Assembly (NCBI GenBank): GCA_013361525.1
Contig: JABFXY010000072.1
Location: forward strand, 95,376-159,375
Reading direction: 5' to 3'
DNA from: Polyangiaceae bacterium
Lineage (GTDB): Bacteria > Myxococcota_A > Polyangia > Polyangiales > Polyangiaceae
Length of the DNA stretch: 64,000 nt
How positions within the stretch are numbered: position 1 is the first letter of the stretch; every line of letters begins with the position of its first letter. Below, one piece after another: positions 35,093 through 44,257 of this stretch. The notes below the pieces were generated by a model. That model was given only the letters and a program-made list of their open reading frames with translations. It was not told the DNA's origin and made no database searches. Made by a program: the position numbers and the translations under genes.

Positions 35093-35127
35093 GTTCTTCG
35101 TCTTTCCGCTGACAGATAGCGCTCGCG

Positions 35128-35586
35128 CTACTTGCAGAGCTCCTCCTTCGGGTTCTTCGCGCAGTCGACCGGGAAGAACTCCAAAACCGCGACCGCGTCA
35201 CCGTTTGCATTCAGCGTAAGCCACGCGTAGTAGCGAACGCTGTCACCTTCCCTTTGAAACGAGAGCTCGGTCCCGCCCTTCGGGCATCCCTCGAGTTCTG
35301 GCGACGGCTCAGGGGTGGTGGCGCGGTAGCCTTTTGTGCTCATGAACGCGCTCAGCTTGGCCGCGGCCGCGTCCTCATTGATGCCATTGTAGAAAACCGC
35401 AGTCGCCTCGACCCCAGGCGGTAGGCCAGGTAGTACGCAGGCGACGGTACCATCCGGGTACCCGAGATTTGCGAAGCTCTCGTTGAGCTCGGTCGTGCGT
35501 TCTCCGACTGGGCACTTCTCGGCATCGTTCGAGCTGCACGCCACCACGAGCGTGGGAAGCACGAGGAGTGTCAGCGCGCGTCGCAT
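35128..35586 (-). CDS. Lipoprotein, hypothetical
   Basis: 152 residues. Signal MRRALTLLVLPTLVVA-C then SSNDAEKC. Multiple Cys and a 100-residue domain ending FFPVDCAKNPKEELCK. Divergent from the plus-strand lipoprotein at 35716; the 129-base gap probably holds both promoters. Confidence 0.75.
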   Translation of the reverse strand: MRRALTLLVLPTLVVACSSNDAEKCPVGERTTELNESFANLGYPDGTVACVLPGLPPGVEATAVFYNGINEDAAAAKLSAFMSTKGYRATTPEPSPELEGCPKGGTELSFQREGDSVRYYAWLTLNANGDAVAVLEFFPVDCAKNPKEELCK

Positions 35587-35715
35587 CGTGCGGAATATAG
35601 ATCAGCCTCCGTCGGGCCGCGTCAGTTGCGCATCGATGAGTGCCCACAGGAGTGGGTAAGTCGACGAACGACGCATCCCCTCGCCTCGCGCGCCGACGGC
35701 TTCTAGACTGCGGCC

Positions 35716-36819
35716 GTGGTCGCCGTCCGCTGCGCGCTTCTACTCTCCGCGTTTCCCTTGTTCTCGGCGTGCTCCGGCGCGAGCGAGGGCATGTCGACGA
35801 CCGACACCCTATCGTCGGAAACCACGGCGTCGGCGCGCACACAGGTCTCGTCGCGTCCAGAGACCGCGATCAAACGGGAGAACGTCGCCGCGTACCTGGC
35901 CGGCGAGGGAGCGCGTTTCACCTTTCACGGCCAGTTCGAGGGCAAGTCGTCTGACGTCGAGCTCGAGCTGCGGGCTGCGTACGCGGGCGACGAGAGAATT
36001 CTCTACTTCGACAACCTCGCATATAGCTCGAGGATGCCCGACCCGATATTCGGCATGGGCGCGTTCGCGCGTCGAGCGGACGGCCTCTACACCGCGGAGG
36101 TGAACAAGGTTCCCGACGACATCGAGAAGCTGCCTCGTACGAGCATCGGGCTGATGCTCGCGCACCCCGCGACGGTCGGCGCCAAAGCCACCGTGTCCGG
36201 CCTGAGGCTCCCGGGGAAAACCGTCTATAACAAGGACGAAACCTACGAGGTCGCCGCCGTCGAGCGCGTCACGGTACCCGCGGGGACGTTCGATGATTGC
36301 GTCAAGCTCACCATCGAGACCACCTGGGACCAAAGATCGCACGAACACGCCACCGTGTGGCTTGCTCCCGGCATCGGGCCTGTAAAGGTCGTGCGCGCGA
36401 CCGGCCGGATCGACGAGCTCACGAAGTTCACGCCGCCGCCGGCGGCTTCGACGAGCGCGCACGCCGGCGAGACCGCCACCGCAAAATCGACTTCGTCCGC
36501 CGCGGCGCCGCCGCTGTCCCCAGAGGACAAGGCGTTCGTCGACAAGCTGTGTGCGGAGAGCACGTGCGCCGGGCCGCGTGCGCGGCTGGAGCTGTGGCGC
36601 ACTCCGAAGGGTGAGCTCAAACGTGTGCTGTACGACGGCGACCGCGATCGCTGCACTCACCCACCCCGCTTCATCTTCGAGGCGAGCGGGAAGGAGCATT
36701 CGAGCTGGTCGCTCGAGCGGGAACGGCCGAGGGAGGCACCCCTCGATTACGAGCGCATCCAGGCCGAGATTCTCGACGGGCTGACGAAGAGCCAAATCAT
36801 CGTTTGCGGTGGTCGCTGA
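35716..36819 (+). CDS. Lipoprotein, DUF3108-like
   Basis: 367 residues. Signal CALLLSAFPLFSA-C, Thr/Ser/Arg linker, then beta-strand region YEVAAVERVTVPAGTFDDCV and EHATVWLAPGIGPVKVV, a pattern seen in DUF3108 or outer-membrane-associated proteins. After a second Ala/Ser linker a C-terminal Cys-containing domain follows. Convergent with the next lipoprotein. Confidence 0.7.
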   Translation: MVAVRCALLLSAFPLFSACSGASEGMSTTDTLSSETTASARTQVSSRPETAIKRENVAAYLAGEGARFTFHGQFEGKSSDVELELRAAYAGDERILYFDNLAYSSRMPDPIFGMGAFARRADGLYTAEVNKVPDDIEKLPRTSIGLMLAHPATVGAKATVSGLRLPGKTVYNKDETYEVAAVERVTVPAGTFDDCVKLTIETTWDQRSHEHATVWLAPGIGPVKVVRATGRIDELTKFTPPPAASTSAHAGETATAKSTSSAAAPPLSPEDKAFVDKLCAESTCAGPRARLELWRTPKGELKRVLYDGDRDRCTHPPRFIFEASGKEHSSWSLERERPREAPLDYERIQAEILDGLTKSQIIVCGGR

Positions 36820-36849
36820 AGACCGATTGGGCAGGTCGTCGGCCCCAGC

Positions 36850-37710
36850 TCACCCCTCCGGCCCATCGAATGGCACGTAGACGATGGGTAGCTCTCGACC
36901 GATTACCCGCCATGCGGTCGAGATACCCTGGAGGAACTCGTCCATACGCAGCGTGTCGCTCGGACCGACCCACATCAGACAGGTCACGTCCGGTTTGGCC
37001 TCGCGTGCGTCTTTCTCTAGCTGCGCCCAATTCGGCGCGCCGCTCTTGTCATGTCGCAACATCAGAGGCAAAAGCGAACCTGGAGGCGTGTCGATTCCCA
37101 CCTTGCCGCGCGCGACGAGCACGACATCGAGCAAAGGTTGCTTCGCGCCGGAGCACGCCCAGTCCTCCGGCGCGTGCGGCCCCGGCACTCCCGCGCGCGA
37201 GAACGTCGTCAGCGGCGTCGGGCGGCCCCCCTCCTTCCCTTCCACGGCGAGCTCGTACACACCACCGGTGAACTTCGGCAGTAGCGAAATCACGTCGAGC
37301 ACGGTGGTCGGGTGGACATCCGGTTGGATGGCGAACGCGACGGGCATTGGCTCGGGCTCGGCGTCAGGGGCATTGCGCGCGGCGAATCGCGCCCGCGCCT
37401 CCGACTCGAGCCCTTTCACCCACGCATGCACGATTGGCTGCACGCGTTCGACAGCCGCTTCCTCGGTCGGCAGCTTGCCACCCTCCAGGATTGCGTGAAG
37501 CTTTCCGTCCTGCTCCACGCCGGTTCGCGAGAGCTTCACCTGCACTGCGGCGTTCGTCGCGGAGCTCGCAGTGGCGCTCGAGCCGGGCTGGGCGGGTGCG
37601 CTCTTTACTGCGTCCGGTGCGACCGTGGTCGCGCCCTGGGGCCGATCATTGCAGGCGCCTAGGACGATTGCGCAGGGGATCAGGAGGATTCCGAGCCGGC
37701 TTGTTCGCAT
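36850..37710 (-). CDS. Lipoprotein with paralogue remnant at 48.7 kb
   Basis: 286 residues. Signal RLGILLIPCAIVLGA-C, Ala/Ser/Thr linker, then domain with EPEPMPVAFAIQPDVHPTTV and FTGGVYELAVEGKEGGRPTP. A short stretch of the same gene family (EARARF..., PEPMPVA.AIQ) survives as a non-coding remnant at 48739-48808. No named family. Confidence 0.75.
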   Translation of the reverse strand: MRTSRLGILLIPCAIVLGACNDRPQGATTVAPDAVKSAPAQPGSSATASSATNAAVQVKLSRTGVEQDGKLHAILEGGKLPTEEAAVERVQPIVHAWVKGLESEARARFAARNAPDAEPEPMPVAFAIQPDVHPTTVLDVISLLPKFTGGVYELAVEGKEGGRPTPLTTFSRAGVPGPHAPEDWACSGAKQPLLDVVLVARGKVGIDTPPGSLLPLMLRHDKSGAPNWAQLEKDAREAKPDVTCLMWVGPSDTLRMDEFLQGISTAWRVIGRELPIVYVPFDGPEG

Positions 37711-37775
37711 GGCTGGTACTAGAGCACAGGCCGGCCCGAGGTTTCTGATGAAAGCCCTCACTGGGATCCCATTTC

Positions 37776-38390
37776 CTACTCCCAGACCACGCCGTCGAGC
37801 GATGTCTTCGCCGAAGCCACGATATCCCTCATCAGCTCGCCATCCTCTTTGAACCATCGGCGCCGTCGGATCTCCTGGGCGAGCATCAGAATCATTTTGC
37901 CGTCGTATCGATCCGCGAGCCACGCCTCGACCCGCGCATCGCCGCGGATAAGGGTGCTCGACTCATTGGTCCCGGTAACCGCGGTTACGCTTGATCCCGC
38001 AGCCTCGATTAGCTGCTCCCATGCGGTTCCGGCGCGAAGAACGTATAGGTGTGACACGCCTATCGGCGAAGCGAGAGCCCCAGGCTCGGTGCCGGCGAGC
38101 CAACCGGCGAGAAAACCGTCAATCTCACCGACGGCGAGCCATTCTGGCGGCTTCGGATCGTGGCTGAGCAGCACAGCGACTCCCGGCTGCTCCTCCAAGC
38201 CGCACGAGAGGCTGTCTACCAGCATCGACGCCTCACGGGTGCTCATGAACCCAACGCGCACCAGATACTCGTCCTCGGCCCAGTTCGACAGCAGCTCGAG
38301 CTGCGCAATAGCATCGAGTCCGCCATCGAAGGCGGCTCCTACGAGCGCCCTCTGAAACACGACGCTAGCGAACTCAATCGGAATTGCCAT
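37776..38390 (-). CDS. Hypothetical protein
   Basis: 204 residues from the ATG at 38390 (MAIPIEFASVVFQRALVGAA). Acidic, helical start then a beta-rich part (LYVLRAGTAWEQLIEA). No known family. Start overlaps the 3' end of the neighbouring gene by 17 bases. Confidence 0.62.
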   Translation of the reverse strand: MAIPIEFASVVFQRALVGAAFDGGLDAIAQLELLSNWAEDEYLVRVGFMSTREASMLVDSLSCGLEEQPGVAVLLSHDPKPPEWLAVGEIDGFLAGWLAGTEPGALASPIGVSHLYVLRAGTAWEQLIEAAGSSVTAVTGTNESSTLIRGDARVEAWLADRYDGKMILMLAQEIRRRRWFKEDGELMRDIVASAKTSLDGVVWE

Positions 38391-39105
38391 GGGGGGAGAG
38401 GCGATTGTACTGCGCGTCAAAGTCACGAGCCAGGTCGGCGAGATGGCGGTCGGGTTCGCAACGGGTTGTGCTTGGTCCGACGAAGTCGATGAAGCCAACC
38501 TTCGTTTCGACGTCGTACTCACCCAAGGCACCGTCGAGGAGCAGATACCCTGCTTGCTTGAAGCGGGCGTCCGTCGTCGGCGTCATTCCCTCCATGCAGA
38601 GCACGATGCCGAGCTTGCCGCCTTCAGGGGAAAGACGATATCGAATCTTCTCTGGCTCCACCTTCACGCCATCAATCTCCACCGTCATCCCCGTGCCGAC
38701 TCTCGGGCGAAACTTGACCACCTGCCATCTCGGCAGGTCTGGCGCCGCCGCGTACAGCTCCTCCACAGCCGGAAACGCATCCTTGATACCATCCGCACTG
38801 ATGACGAAGTCGCGCTTCTTTTCCGAACCCGCCACGCCCACCTCGAAGGTGAGGTCCGGATGAACCTTCCGCATGGCAGCGCCTACCTCGTCGAAGATGG
38901 CCTCGCGGTTGGATTCGAAGTCATAAATGCGATCTTCGTTTGCTACGAACCAATCCCAAAACACCTGATTCGGGGAGCGGGCCGCGCTCGTGACCTGACG
39001 GGCCTGCGATTCCGCAGGGCGCGAAGCGTCGCCGGTCGACGTTCTGCCCGCAGAGTCACAGCTCACCGCGGTGGCGAGGAGAATCGTCACCCAAGCTCGC
39101 GTCAT
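38374..39105 (-). CDS. Lipoprotein, hypothetical
   Basis: 243 residues. Signal RAWVTILLATAVS-C then DSAGRTSTG linker. The globular part starts PNQVFWDWFVANEDRIYDFE, a pattern common in small stand-alone proteins of unknown function. Its ATG overlaps the next gene's stop (ATGA). Confidence 0.72.
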   Translation of the reverse strand: MTRAWVTILLATAVSCDSAGRTSTGDASRPAESQARQVTSAARSPNQVFWDWFVANEDRIYDFESNREAIFDEVGAAMRKVHPDLTFEVGVAGSEKKRDFVISADGIKDAFPAVEELYAAAPDLPRWQVVKFRPRVGTGMTVEIDGVKVEPEKIRYRLSPEGGKLGIVLCMEGMTPTTDARFKQAGYLLLDGALGEYDVETKVGFIDFVGPSTTRCEPDRHLADLARDFDAQYNRLSPHGNSD

Positions 39106-39458
39106 TTCACCACCTCGACCGCGTCGTCGTGCCAGACGTCTTCGTAGTCGTTGGCACCGAGAAGAAAGCGCCACCCCGGCGGCAGGGAGAGGAAGCGCAG
39201 CGCACGCGGGCAGCGCTTCACGAGGTGAGCAATGTGCAGCGGTTGAAAGAAATCGGGGTCCTCTGAGAAGCCCGCTCCGCCCCAGATGAACCACCCGCAC
39301 GTAGCGCCGTCGGGCGAATGGCGAACACCGTTCAAAGGATCGAGATCGAGCGTGGCGAGTGCGACACCGACCTTCGACCATCTGGCTGGAGGCTGGGGGA
39401 CGACGCCGTGCTTCTGGCAGAGGTCGGCCGCAATAGATGGAGGGTAGGCGGGTCGCAT
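39102..39458 (-). CDS. Imm33-like immunity-type protein
   Basis: 118 residues. The C-terminal half, FFQPLHIAHLVKRCPRALRF, LSLPPGWRFLLGANDYEDVW, has the look of Imm33/DUF2185-type immunity domains. No toxin is adjacent. The stop overlaps the ATG of the next lipoprotein. Confidence 0.65.
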   Translation of the reverse strand: MRPAYPPSIAADLCQKHGVVPQPPARWSKVGVALATLDLDPLNGVRHSPDGATCGWFIWGGAGFSEDPDFFQPLHIAHLVKRCPRALRFLSLPPGWRFLLGANDYEDVWHDDAVEVVK

Positions 39459-39498
39459 GGGAAACCGTCCGAGCTCAGACTTGGGTACCCTACCGCCG

Positions 39499-39858
39499 TC
39501 AACGCGTGGGCGTAACCTCGCGATCATCGCAGCGGCGCACCTCGGGCGGCTCGAACTCCGGGTTGCCGCAGAGCACACATCGAAGGCCGCGCTCAACCGT
39601 GGCGCCGGCCGTCGTGAGCCCCGGATCTCCACCCGGCACGCAATTCGAGGGTTTTCCGTCCGAATCGCACGCGGGTACCCCAAAGTCCTGGAATGTCGCC
39701 ACGCCCGCGAGCGCATTGGTGTCGTTCGCGTAGACGTAGGACGACCCTACGTATCCGTTCGTTATTGTTATCTCGGTGTGCAAGCCATTCCGGGTAATCG
39801 TCGCCCAGAGATCACTCTTCTCGCACGCGGAGAGCGCCACCGCTCGGGCGGCACACAA
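39499..39858 (-). pseudogene. Lipoprotein remnant, 5' end lost at IS21-like insertion
   Basis: About 119 residues from an internal ATG. VALSACEKSDLW looks like the end of a lipoprotein signal (lipobox LSA-C) but the preceding hydrophobic stretch is missing: the sequence upstream is that of the IS21-like element. The rest (ITNGYVGSSYVYANDTNALA) is a complete small domain. Confidence 0.5.
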
Positions 39859-39947
39859 GGAGATTGGGCAGGATGTCGGTGAACTCCAGGGACCGCGGAA
39901 ATCTGGACGGCGAGGGCGCGCGGTCGCTGGCGATCACCTTCTAGCGG

Positions 39948-40712
39948 TTACCGGTTCTTCGCCCTGTCGATCGGTTTTGCCTTACGAGCCTCAGCCTCGC
40001 GAAGCCTGAAGCTCTCCCCTTCGATCGCGATGACGTCGGCGTGGTGGATGACGCGGTCGATGAGGGCGGTCGCGCAGGTGGCGTTCGGGAAGATGGTCGG
40101 CCATTCCTTGAATGCGAGGTTGGTCGTGAGCACGACGCTCTTGCGCTCATAGCGGCGAGTGATGACCTGGAACAGCAGGTCGGCGTTTCGGGCGTCGAAG
40201 GACAGGTAGCCCACCTCGTCGACGACAAGGAGGGCCACGCTTGCGTAGAAGCGCAATCGTCGATCGAGGCCACGTGCCGACTCCTGCGCGCCGAGGTCGA
40301 GCAGAAGCTGAGCGGCGGTGACGAACAGAACTGAATGCCCGGCGAGGACTGCCTGATGCGCGATGTTCTGCGCGATCATAGTTTTGCCCAGCCCCTGCGG
40401 CGCGACCAATACGACGTTGCGATGCTCCGCCAGGAAGTCGAGCCGGACGGCCGACTCGACGCGCTCGCGGTCGATCTGCTTCGGCCAAGACCAATCGTAA
40501 TCGGCGATCGGCTTGAATCGGCCGATGCGGCTGCGAGCCGTCCGGCGCTCGAGGCTGCGGCGAGCCCGGTCCTTCTCTTCGAGCTCGGCGATGTACTCGA
40601 ATAGCTCGCGCGGACCGAGCTTTCGCTTGAGAGCGTACGCGAGTGCGTCGTCGAGATGCGCGGCCGTATAGCGCAGTCCTAGCGCGTCAAGCTGGCTTGC
40701 CAGGGTCGTCAT
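39948..40712 (-). CDS. istB: IstB-like ATP-binding helper protein
   Basis: 254 residues. Walker A VLVAPQGLGKTM and Walker B ALLVVDEVGYLS mark it as the AAA+ partner of IstA. It assists target selection and strand transfer. The start overlaps the istA stop. Confidence 0.9.
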   Translation of the reverse strand: MTTLASQLDALGLRYTAAHLDDALAYALKRKLGPRELFEYIAELEEKDRARRSLERRTARSRIGRFKPIADYDWSWPKQIDRERVESAVRLDFLAEHRNVVLVAPQGLGKTMIAQNIAHQAVLAGHSVLFVTAAQLLLDLGAQESARGLDRRLRFYASVALLVVDEVGYLSFDARNADLLFQVITRRYERKSVVLTTNLAFKEWPTIFPNATCATALIDRVIHHADVIAIEGESFRLREAEARKAKPIDRAKNR

Positions 40713-42201
40713 TCGTTGGCGCCTTCTTCCGTGGGTTCGCAAGCTGATCGTACGGCGCAAGAGCGTGTGGCGTCACATTCACCGCATTCGCCCTCGGGTC
40801 GGTGATCTCGGGTAGTGGCACTGGTGGGCGCTGCCGGCGGCGCCGGGTGTGTTGATCTAGGATGTGCGCCACGGACTGCGCGGAAATGGCGCCGCGCGCG
40901 AGAGCGTCGGCGAGGGCAGTCTCGAGGTCTCGTGCTCCGTATCGATCAAGAAGTCCGAGAAGCCGAAGTGTTTGTCCGGCGATACGATCGTGACGCTCAC
41001 CGAGTGCGGCAAGAAATGGCGTCGCGGATGCACACGCCGCGCGTAGGCGGTCTCGCCCTCGGAGCTCACTGGCGCGTTGCTTCTCCGCGCCAAGAGCCTC
41101 GAGGTGGGTTCGGTCCTCGATTCGAGCGCCTCGATCGTAGCTCCTCCTATGTTGGGCGACGATCTCACTCCCATCTAGAATGCGGATCGACGTCTCGCTG
41201 GCGGCAATGGTGAGTGGCCTGCCCACAAGCGTGTGAGGGATCGAGTAGTCATTCCCGTCGAAGCGGACGTAGGGGGTCTTTCCGGAGGCGATCGGGCGTA
41301 CCAGATCGAGTTCGAAGCGGTGCTCCGGCAGCGGGATGAGTCGGGGACGTTCCTCTTCGAGGAGCTCGCGTATTGATCGCTCGCCGCGCATGCGTCCCAT
41401 CGCGACGTCCTCGAGCCAGCGGCACGCCTGCTCGTTGAGATTGTCGACGGAGGTATAGCGACGCGCCGGAAAGAACGAGTGTCGGAGGTAGTGGATAGCC
41501 CGCTCGACCTTGCCCTTCTCGTTGCCGCGGTATGGTGCACAAGGCTCCGGTGCGAAATGGTAGTGCCCGGCCAGCTCAAGAATCCGTGAGTGATAGCGGA
41601 TAAGCCGACCATCCCGCTCCAACACAACCGACTTCAAATTGTCGTAGAGCAGCTTGCGAGGAACACCGCCGAAAGCCTCGAACGCGAGCACATGGCCGCG
41701 AATGAAGCTTTCGAGAGTTTGATCCAACGCGAACCGGGCGAAGATCGCTCGCGAGAACGACAACACCATGACGAAACAGGACAACTTCCGATCGGCGTGA
41801 CCGATGCGAATGGTTCCGAAGCTCGCCCAATCCACCTGTCCCTGCTCGCCAGGGAGCGTCTCGAGACGAAAAAACGCCTCCCGTGCACCGCGTGGGCGCA
41901 CGAGGTGAACGTAACGGCGGAGCTGAACGACACTCCCTGTGTAACCGCGAGTCCGGATCATCTCGAATAGCCTCGTGGCCCGCAGTCGTGGGTGCCTTTC
42001 GAGCGTGTCACGCACGAAGGCTTTGTACGGGTCGAGCCCAGATGGGCGGACCGGTGCGCCGACGGGCAAGAAGCGATCGGACTCGATTGCACCACGCACG
42101 GTGTCGTGGTGGACGCCGAGCTCGGAGGCGATTGTCCCGATTCTCCAATGCTCGGCGAAGTAGAGGCGTCGAATTCGAGAGCGCAGCTCGGGCGGAATCA
42201 T
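40687..42201 (-). CDS. istA: IS21-family transposase
   Basis: 504 residues. N-terminal helix-turn-helix (IGTIASELGVHHDTVRGAIE), DDE catalytic core: QGQVDWASFG, RKLLYDNLKSVV and GNEKGKVERAIHYLR, then a C-terminal barrel. Its start overlaps the preceding small ORF by 4 bases. Confidence 0.92.
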   Translation of the reverse strand: MIPPELRSRIRRLYFAEHWRIGTIASELGVHHDTVRGAIESDRFLPVGAPVRPSGLDPYKAFVRDTLERHPRLRATRLFEMIRTRGYTGSVVQLRRYVHLVRPRGAREAFFRLETLPGEQGQVDWASFGTIRIGHADRKLSCFVMVLSFSRAIFARFALDQTLESFIRGHVLAFEAFGGVPRKLLYDNLKSVVLERDGRLIRYHSRILELAGHYHFAPEPCAPYRGNEKGKVERAIHYLRHSFFPARRYTSVDNLNEQACRWLEDVAMGRMRGERSIRELLEEERPRLIPLPEHRFELDLVRPIASGKTPYVRFDGNDYSIPHTLVGRPLTIAASETSIRILDGSEIVAQHRRSYDRGARIEDRTHLEALGAEKQRASELRGRDRLRAACASATPFLAALGERHDRIAGQTLRLLGLLDRYGARDLETALADALARGAISAQSVAHILDQHTRRRRQRPPVPLPEITDPRANAVNVTPHALAPYDQLANPRKKAPTNDDPGKPA

Positions 42202-42578
42202 CGCAAGACTTCCCAGAGGACCAGCTGACGCAGGTCTCGGAAGTCACCAAGGCCGCCGGAGTCATTGCGCCGGCGCCGCTTTCTTGCGCGCGTCACGGGC
42301 ACCCAGTCGACGGCATAAAGAAGCGTGTCGGCGGGATCGGTGAAGAGATCGGGATAATGACTCGTGGCGGACGAACGCGGCGACTCGTCCGCACAGAGTG
42401 CAGCGTGGACCTTGTGTCCCTGCCAGAGGGCGAGACCTTCGAGCAAAGTCTGAAGCGCGCGCGGATGCGACGGATTGGAGAGCAACTTCGCTTTCAGGAT
42501 TGTCTCGCCAGCGCCCTGCATCGCGAGAAGCCTCGCCCCGCCGGGGCTTGGGCGGATAGCCATCCACACCGATTGCAT
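42198..42578 (-). CDS. IS21-associated small ORF
   Basis: 126 residues. NPSHPRALQTLLEGLALWQG and ADTLLYAVDWVPVTRARKRR match an accessory ORF I recall directly upstream of istA in several GC-rich IS21-like elements. Function unknown. ATGA overlap with istA. Confidence 0.6.
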   Translation of the reverse strand: MQSVWMAIRPSPGGARLLAMQGAGETILKAKLLSNPSHPRALQTLLEGLALWQGHKVHAALCADESPRSSATSHYPDLFTDPADTLLYAVDWVPVTRARKRRRRNDSGGLGDFRDLRQLVLWEVLR

Positions 42579-42921
42579 TGGTCCTCTCCGTGCCGGTCGA
42601 CACCGCTATCGCCTCATTGGCGACGCCGTCGAATGGCAAGGGAACCATGCCCGGCACGGCTGGGGCCGGCCGACCCTGATCCGTTACTTTCTGCGCCGCG
42701 GACTTGGCCCGAGCGCGATGACGCCGTTGCCGATCGGCACGTCCAAAGCGTCCCTCGCGGCTAGCGTCGTAGCGTCGCCGCGCAGCCCGCACCTGCGCAC
42801 AACGGCCCGCTTCGCGGCACTCCTTGCCGCAATAGACCTGCCCGCGATCGCAGCCGGAGCAGAGAAAGAAGATCTGCCGGCACGGTTGGAAGGCGCAGAC
42901 GACAAGGCGAACAGACAGCAC
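42262..42921 (-). CDS. IS21-associated zinc-finger-like ORF
   Basis: The N-terminal part FFLCSGCDRGQVYCGKECRE followed by QVRAARRRYDASREGRFGRA resembles an accessory protein I recall from the 5' end of such IS elements. The frame then continues through the small ORF in a less protein-like reading. The true end is uncertain and may be near 42560. Confidence 0.55.
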   Translation of the reverse strand: MLSVRLVVCAFQPCRQIFFLCSGCDRGQVYCGKECREAGRCAQVRAARRRYDASREGRFGRADRQRRHRARAKSAAQKVTDQGRPAPAVPGMVPLPFDGVANEAIAVSTGTERTNAIGVDGYPPKPRRGEASRDAGRWRDNPESEVALQSVASARASDFARRSRPLAGTQGPRCTLCGRVAAFVRHESLSRSLHRSRRHASLCRRLGARDARKKAAPAQ

Positions 42922-42993
42922 GGCCGCATCGCCCGAAAAGTGGGCCGACCTGCCGCCGTCATGCGAAACCTCGTCGCGATCACGGCCGCGTGA

Positions 42994-43386
42994 TCACCCG
43001 AGGGTCGAGGAGGTGATGGCTTCTCGACCCTCATGCTTTTGTAGGCGCGCCCATCGTGGCCGGCGCCGCCCCGGCGGGCCGACTTCCCGGCTCGCCGTCC
43101 AGAAAAGCGCGTTCCTAGATGAGCGCCAACAGCAGGAGGCGCCACATACACATTGTGGGCTCGCGCACCGTCGCTCACCCTGCGAAACGGGGCATTCGCA
43201 CTCCTGCGTGCCGGAACTCGCTTGCGCGGGCCAGATCACGAGCCCGCCGCGACGGTCCGAAGGGTTCGCCGAAGCGCAAGCCCCCAAGGGGGCGGCGAGC
43301 GTGTCAGGCCCCGTCGTGCCGGCGGAAGGCGCGGGGCTGCACGCGACACCGACCAGGCATGCGAGAGCTAGGCCGGGCGACCGCAT
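42994..43386 (-). CDS. Lipoprotein, perhaps truncated at its 3' end
   Basis: 130 residues. Signal MRSPGLALACLVGVA-C. Cys-rich middle (ECECPVSQGE, SPQCVCGASCCWRS) then an arginine-rich tail that looks non-native and runs to the edge of the IS21-like element, so the insertion may have replaced the true C-terminus. A GTG at 43392 is an alternative start overlapping the upstream stop. Confidence 0.55.
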   Translation of the reverse strand: MRSPGLALACLVGVACSPAPSAGTTGPDTLAAPLGACASANPSDRRGGLVIWPAQASSGTQECECPVSQGERRCASPQCVCGASCCWRSSRNALFWTASREVGPPGRRRPRWARLQKHEGREAITSSTLG

Positions 43387-43388
43387 CT

Positions 43389-43823
43389 TCACATCGTCAT
43401 GAGCTGAAGCACTGCCTTCTCCGCTTGGCGTGACCGCCGGGCGAAGGCCACTATGTGCCCCAGGGTTCGCGTGAGCTCCGGGAGCGGCCATTCTCGCAGG
43501 TAGTCCGACTGCTGCCAGCTGGTTGCCACGTTGGACAGCGAGGTATCGGCAAGCGCCGCGAGACCGTCGATGAACGCTGGATCCACCGCCGCGACGAAGG
43601 GGCCTTCCTCGGTCGCCTGGTGCAGCAGCTCGCCAACCATCGCCCGCGCGTTGTCGCCGTCGCCACGAACGATCGCGGCGAGATGCTCAAATTCCATCAG
43701 GCCGATCCCCTGCAGGGCGAGGTGCGGCCAGTCCTTGTACGATCGCTCTTGCGTCGAATCGATCATCGCGACCGAGGCGGCCTCTGCTTCGGTCGCAATC
43801 AACCAATCAGTGAAGATGCTCAT
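43389..43823 (-). CDS. Hypothetical protein
   Basis: 144 residues (MSIFTDWLIATEAEAASVAM). Predicted all-helical with a repeated hydrophobic pattern, as in small immunity proteins. First gene after the attC-like site at 43.9 kb. Its stop touches the lipoprotein start. Confidence 0.65.
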   Translation of the reverse strand: MSIFTDWLIATEAEAASVAMIDSTQERSYKDWPHLALQGIGLMEFEHLAAIVRGDGDNARAMVGELLHQATEEGPFVAAVDPAFIDGLAALADTSLSNVATSWQQSDYLREWPLPELTRTLGHIVAFARRSRQAEKAVLQLMTM

Positions 43824-43850
43824 CGGGCTCCCTCCGGCGATGATCTCGGG

Positions 43851-43942
43851 GCCAAGCTATCGGCGTTCATGCCGGTGCGCCAGGGTCTCCGCGAGGCCTC
43901 CTTTTCGCTTCCCGCGGCGACCGGTCCATGCGCCCGCCCACC
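43851..43942 (-). other. attC-like recombination site
   Basis: Right arm on the minus strand GCATGAACGCCGATAGCTTG matches the conserved arm. The left arm GGCGCATGGACCGGT pairs with ACCGGCATGAACGCC. The left RYYYAAC box is degenerate. The stop of the upstream gene lies in the right arm. Confidence 0.5.
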
Positions 43943-44222
43943 GCCAGAGTGCCGACCGGACCGCCTCCTCGGCGAAGGCTTGGTCGACCGGAACCTCCAG
44001 CATCTCGGACATCGCTCCGGCGAGCTCGCGATGATGCTGAGCCGTCGCCGCACGAAGGTCGCTTTCGGTGAAGTCGCGGCGAAAGACCTGCGTCAACAGC
44101 TCGTAGGCGTCCTGTCCGCAGTATAGGACGGCCTCGACGTGTTCGTTCAGACAAGAAGAAACCGCATTGCACACCGAGGCGATGAAGTCTTGTCGTTGTT
44201 GGTCCACCTTGGATCTGTGCAA
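43857..44222 (-). CDS. Hypothetical protein
   Basis: 121 residues, TTG start (LHRSKVDQQRQDFIASVCNA), which I chose because the codons before it overlap the next gene upstream. Helical, ends in a basic tail RRGKRKGGLAETLAHRHERR that is encoded by the attC-like site, so recombination may have changed its end. Confidence 0.6.
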   Translation of the reverse strand: MHRSKVDQQRQDFIASVCNAVSSCLNEHVEAVLYCGQDAYELLTQVFRRDFTESDLRAATAQHHRELAGAMSEMLEVPVDQAFAEEAVRSALWRWAGAWTGRRGKRKGGLAETLAHRHERR

Positions 44223-44257
44223 TGCACCAATTTGGTCGGGGCGCCAAGACGGACGGG

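Larger units (their letters stand above)
39948..42921 (-). mobile_element. IS21-like insertion sequence
   Basis: Four minus-strand genes, zinc-finger-like ORF, small ORF, istA and istB, with overlapping stop/start codons. The two accessory ORFs upstream of istA are typical of a subgroup of IS21 elements. I could not locate the terminal inverted repeats or the target duplication, so the element may extend somewhat on both sides. It separates a truncated lipoprotein (39.5 kb) from the small lipoprotein gene at 43.0-43.4 kb. Confidence 0.8.
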
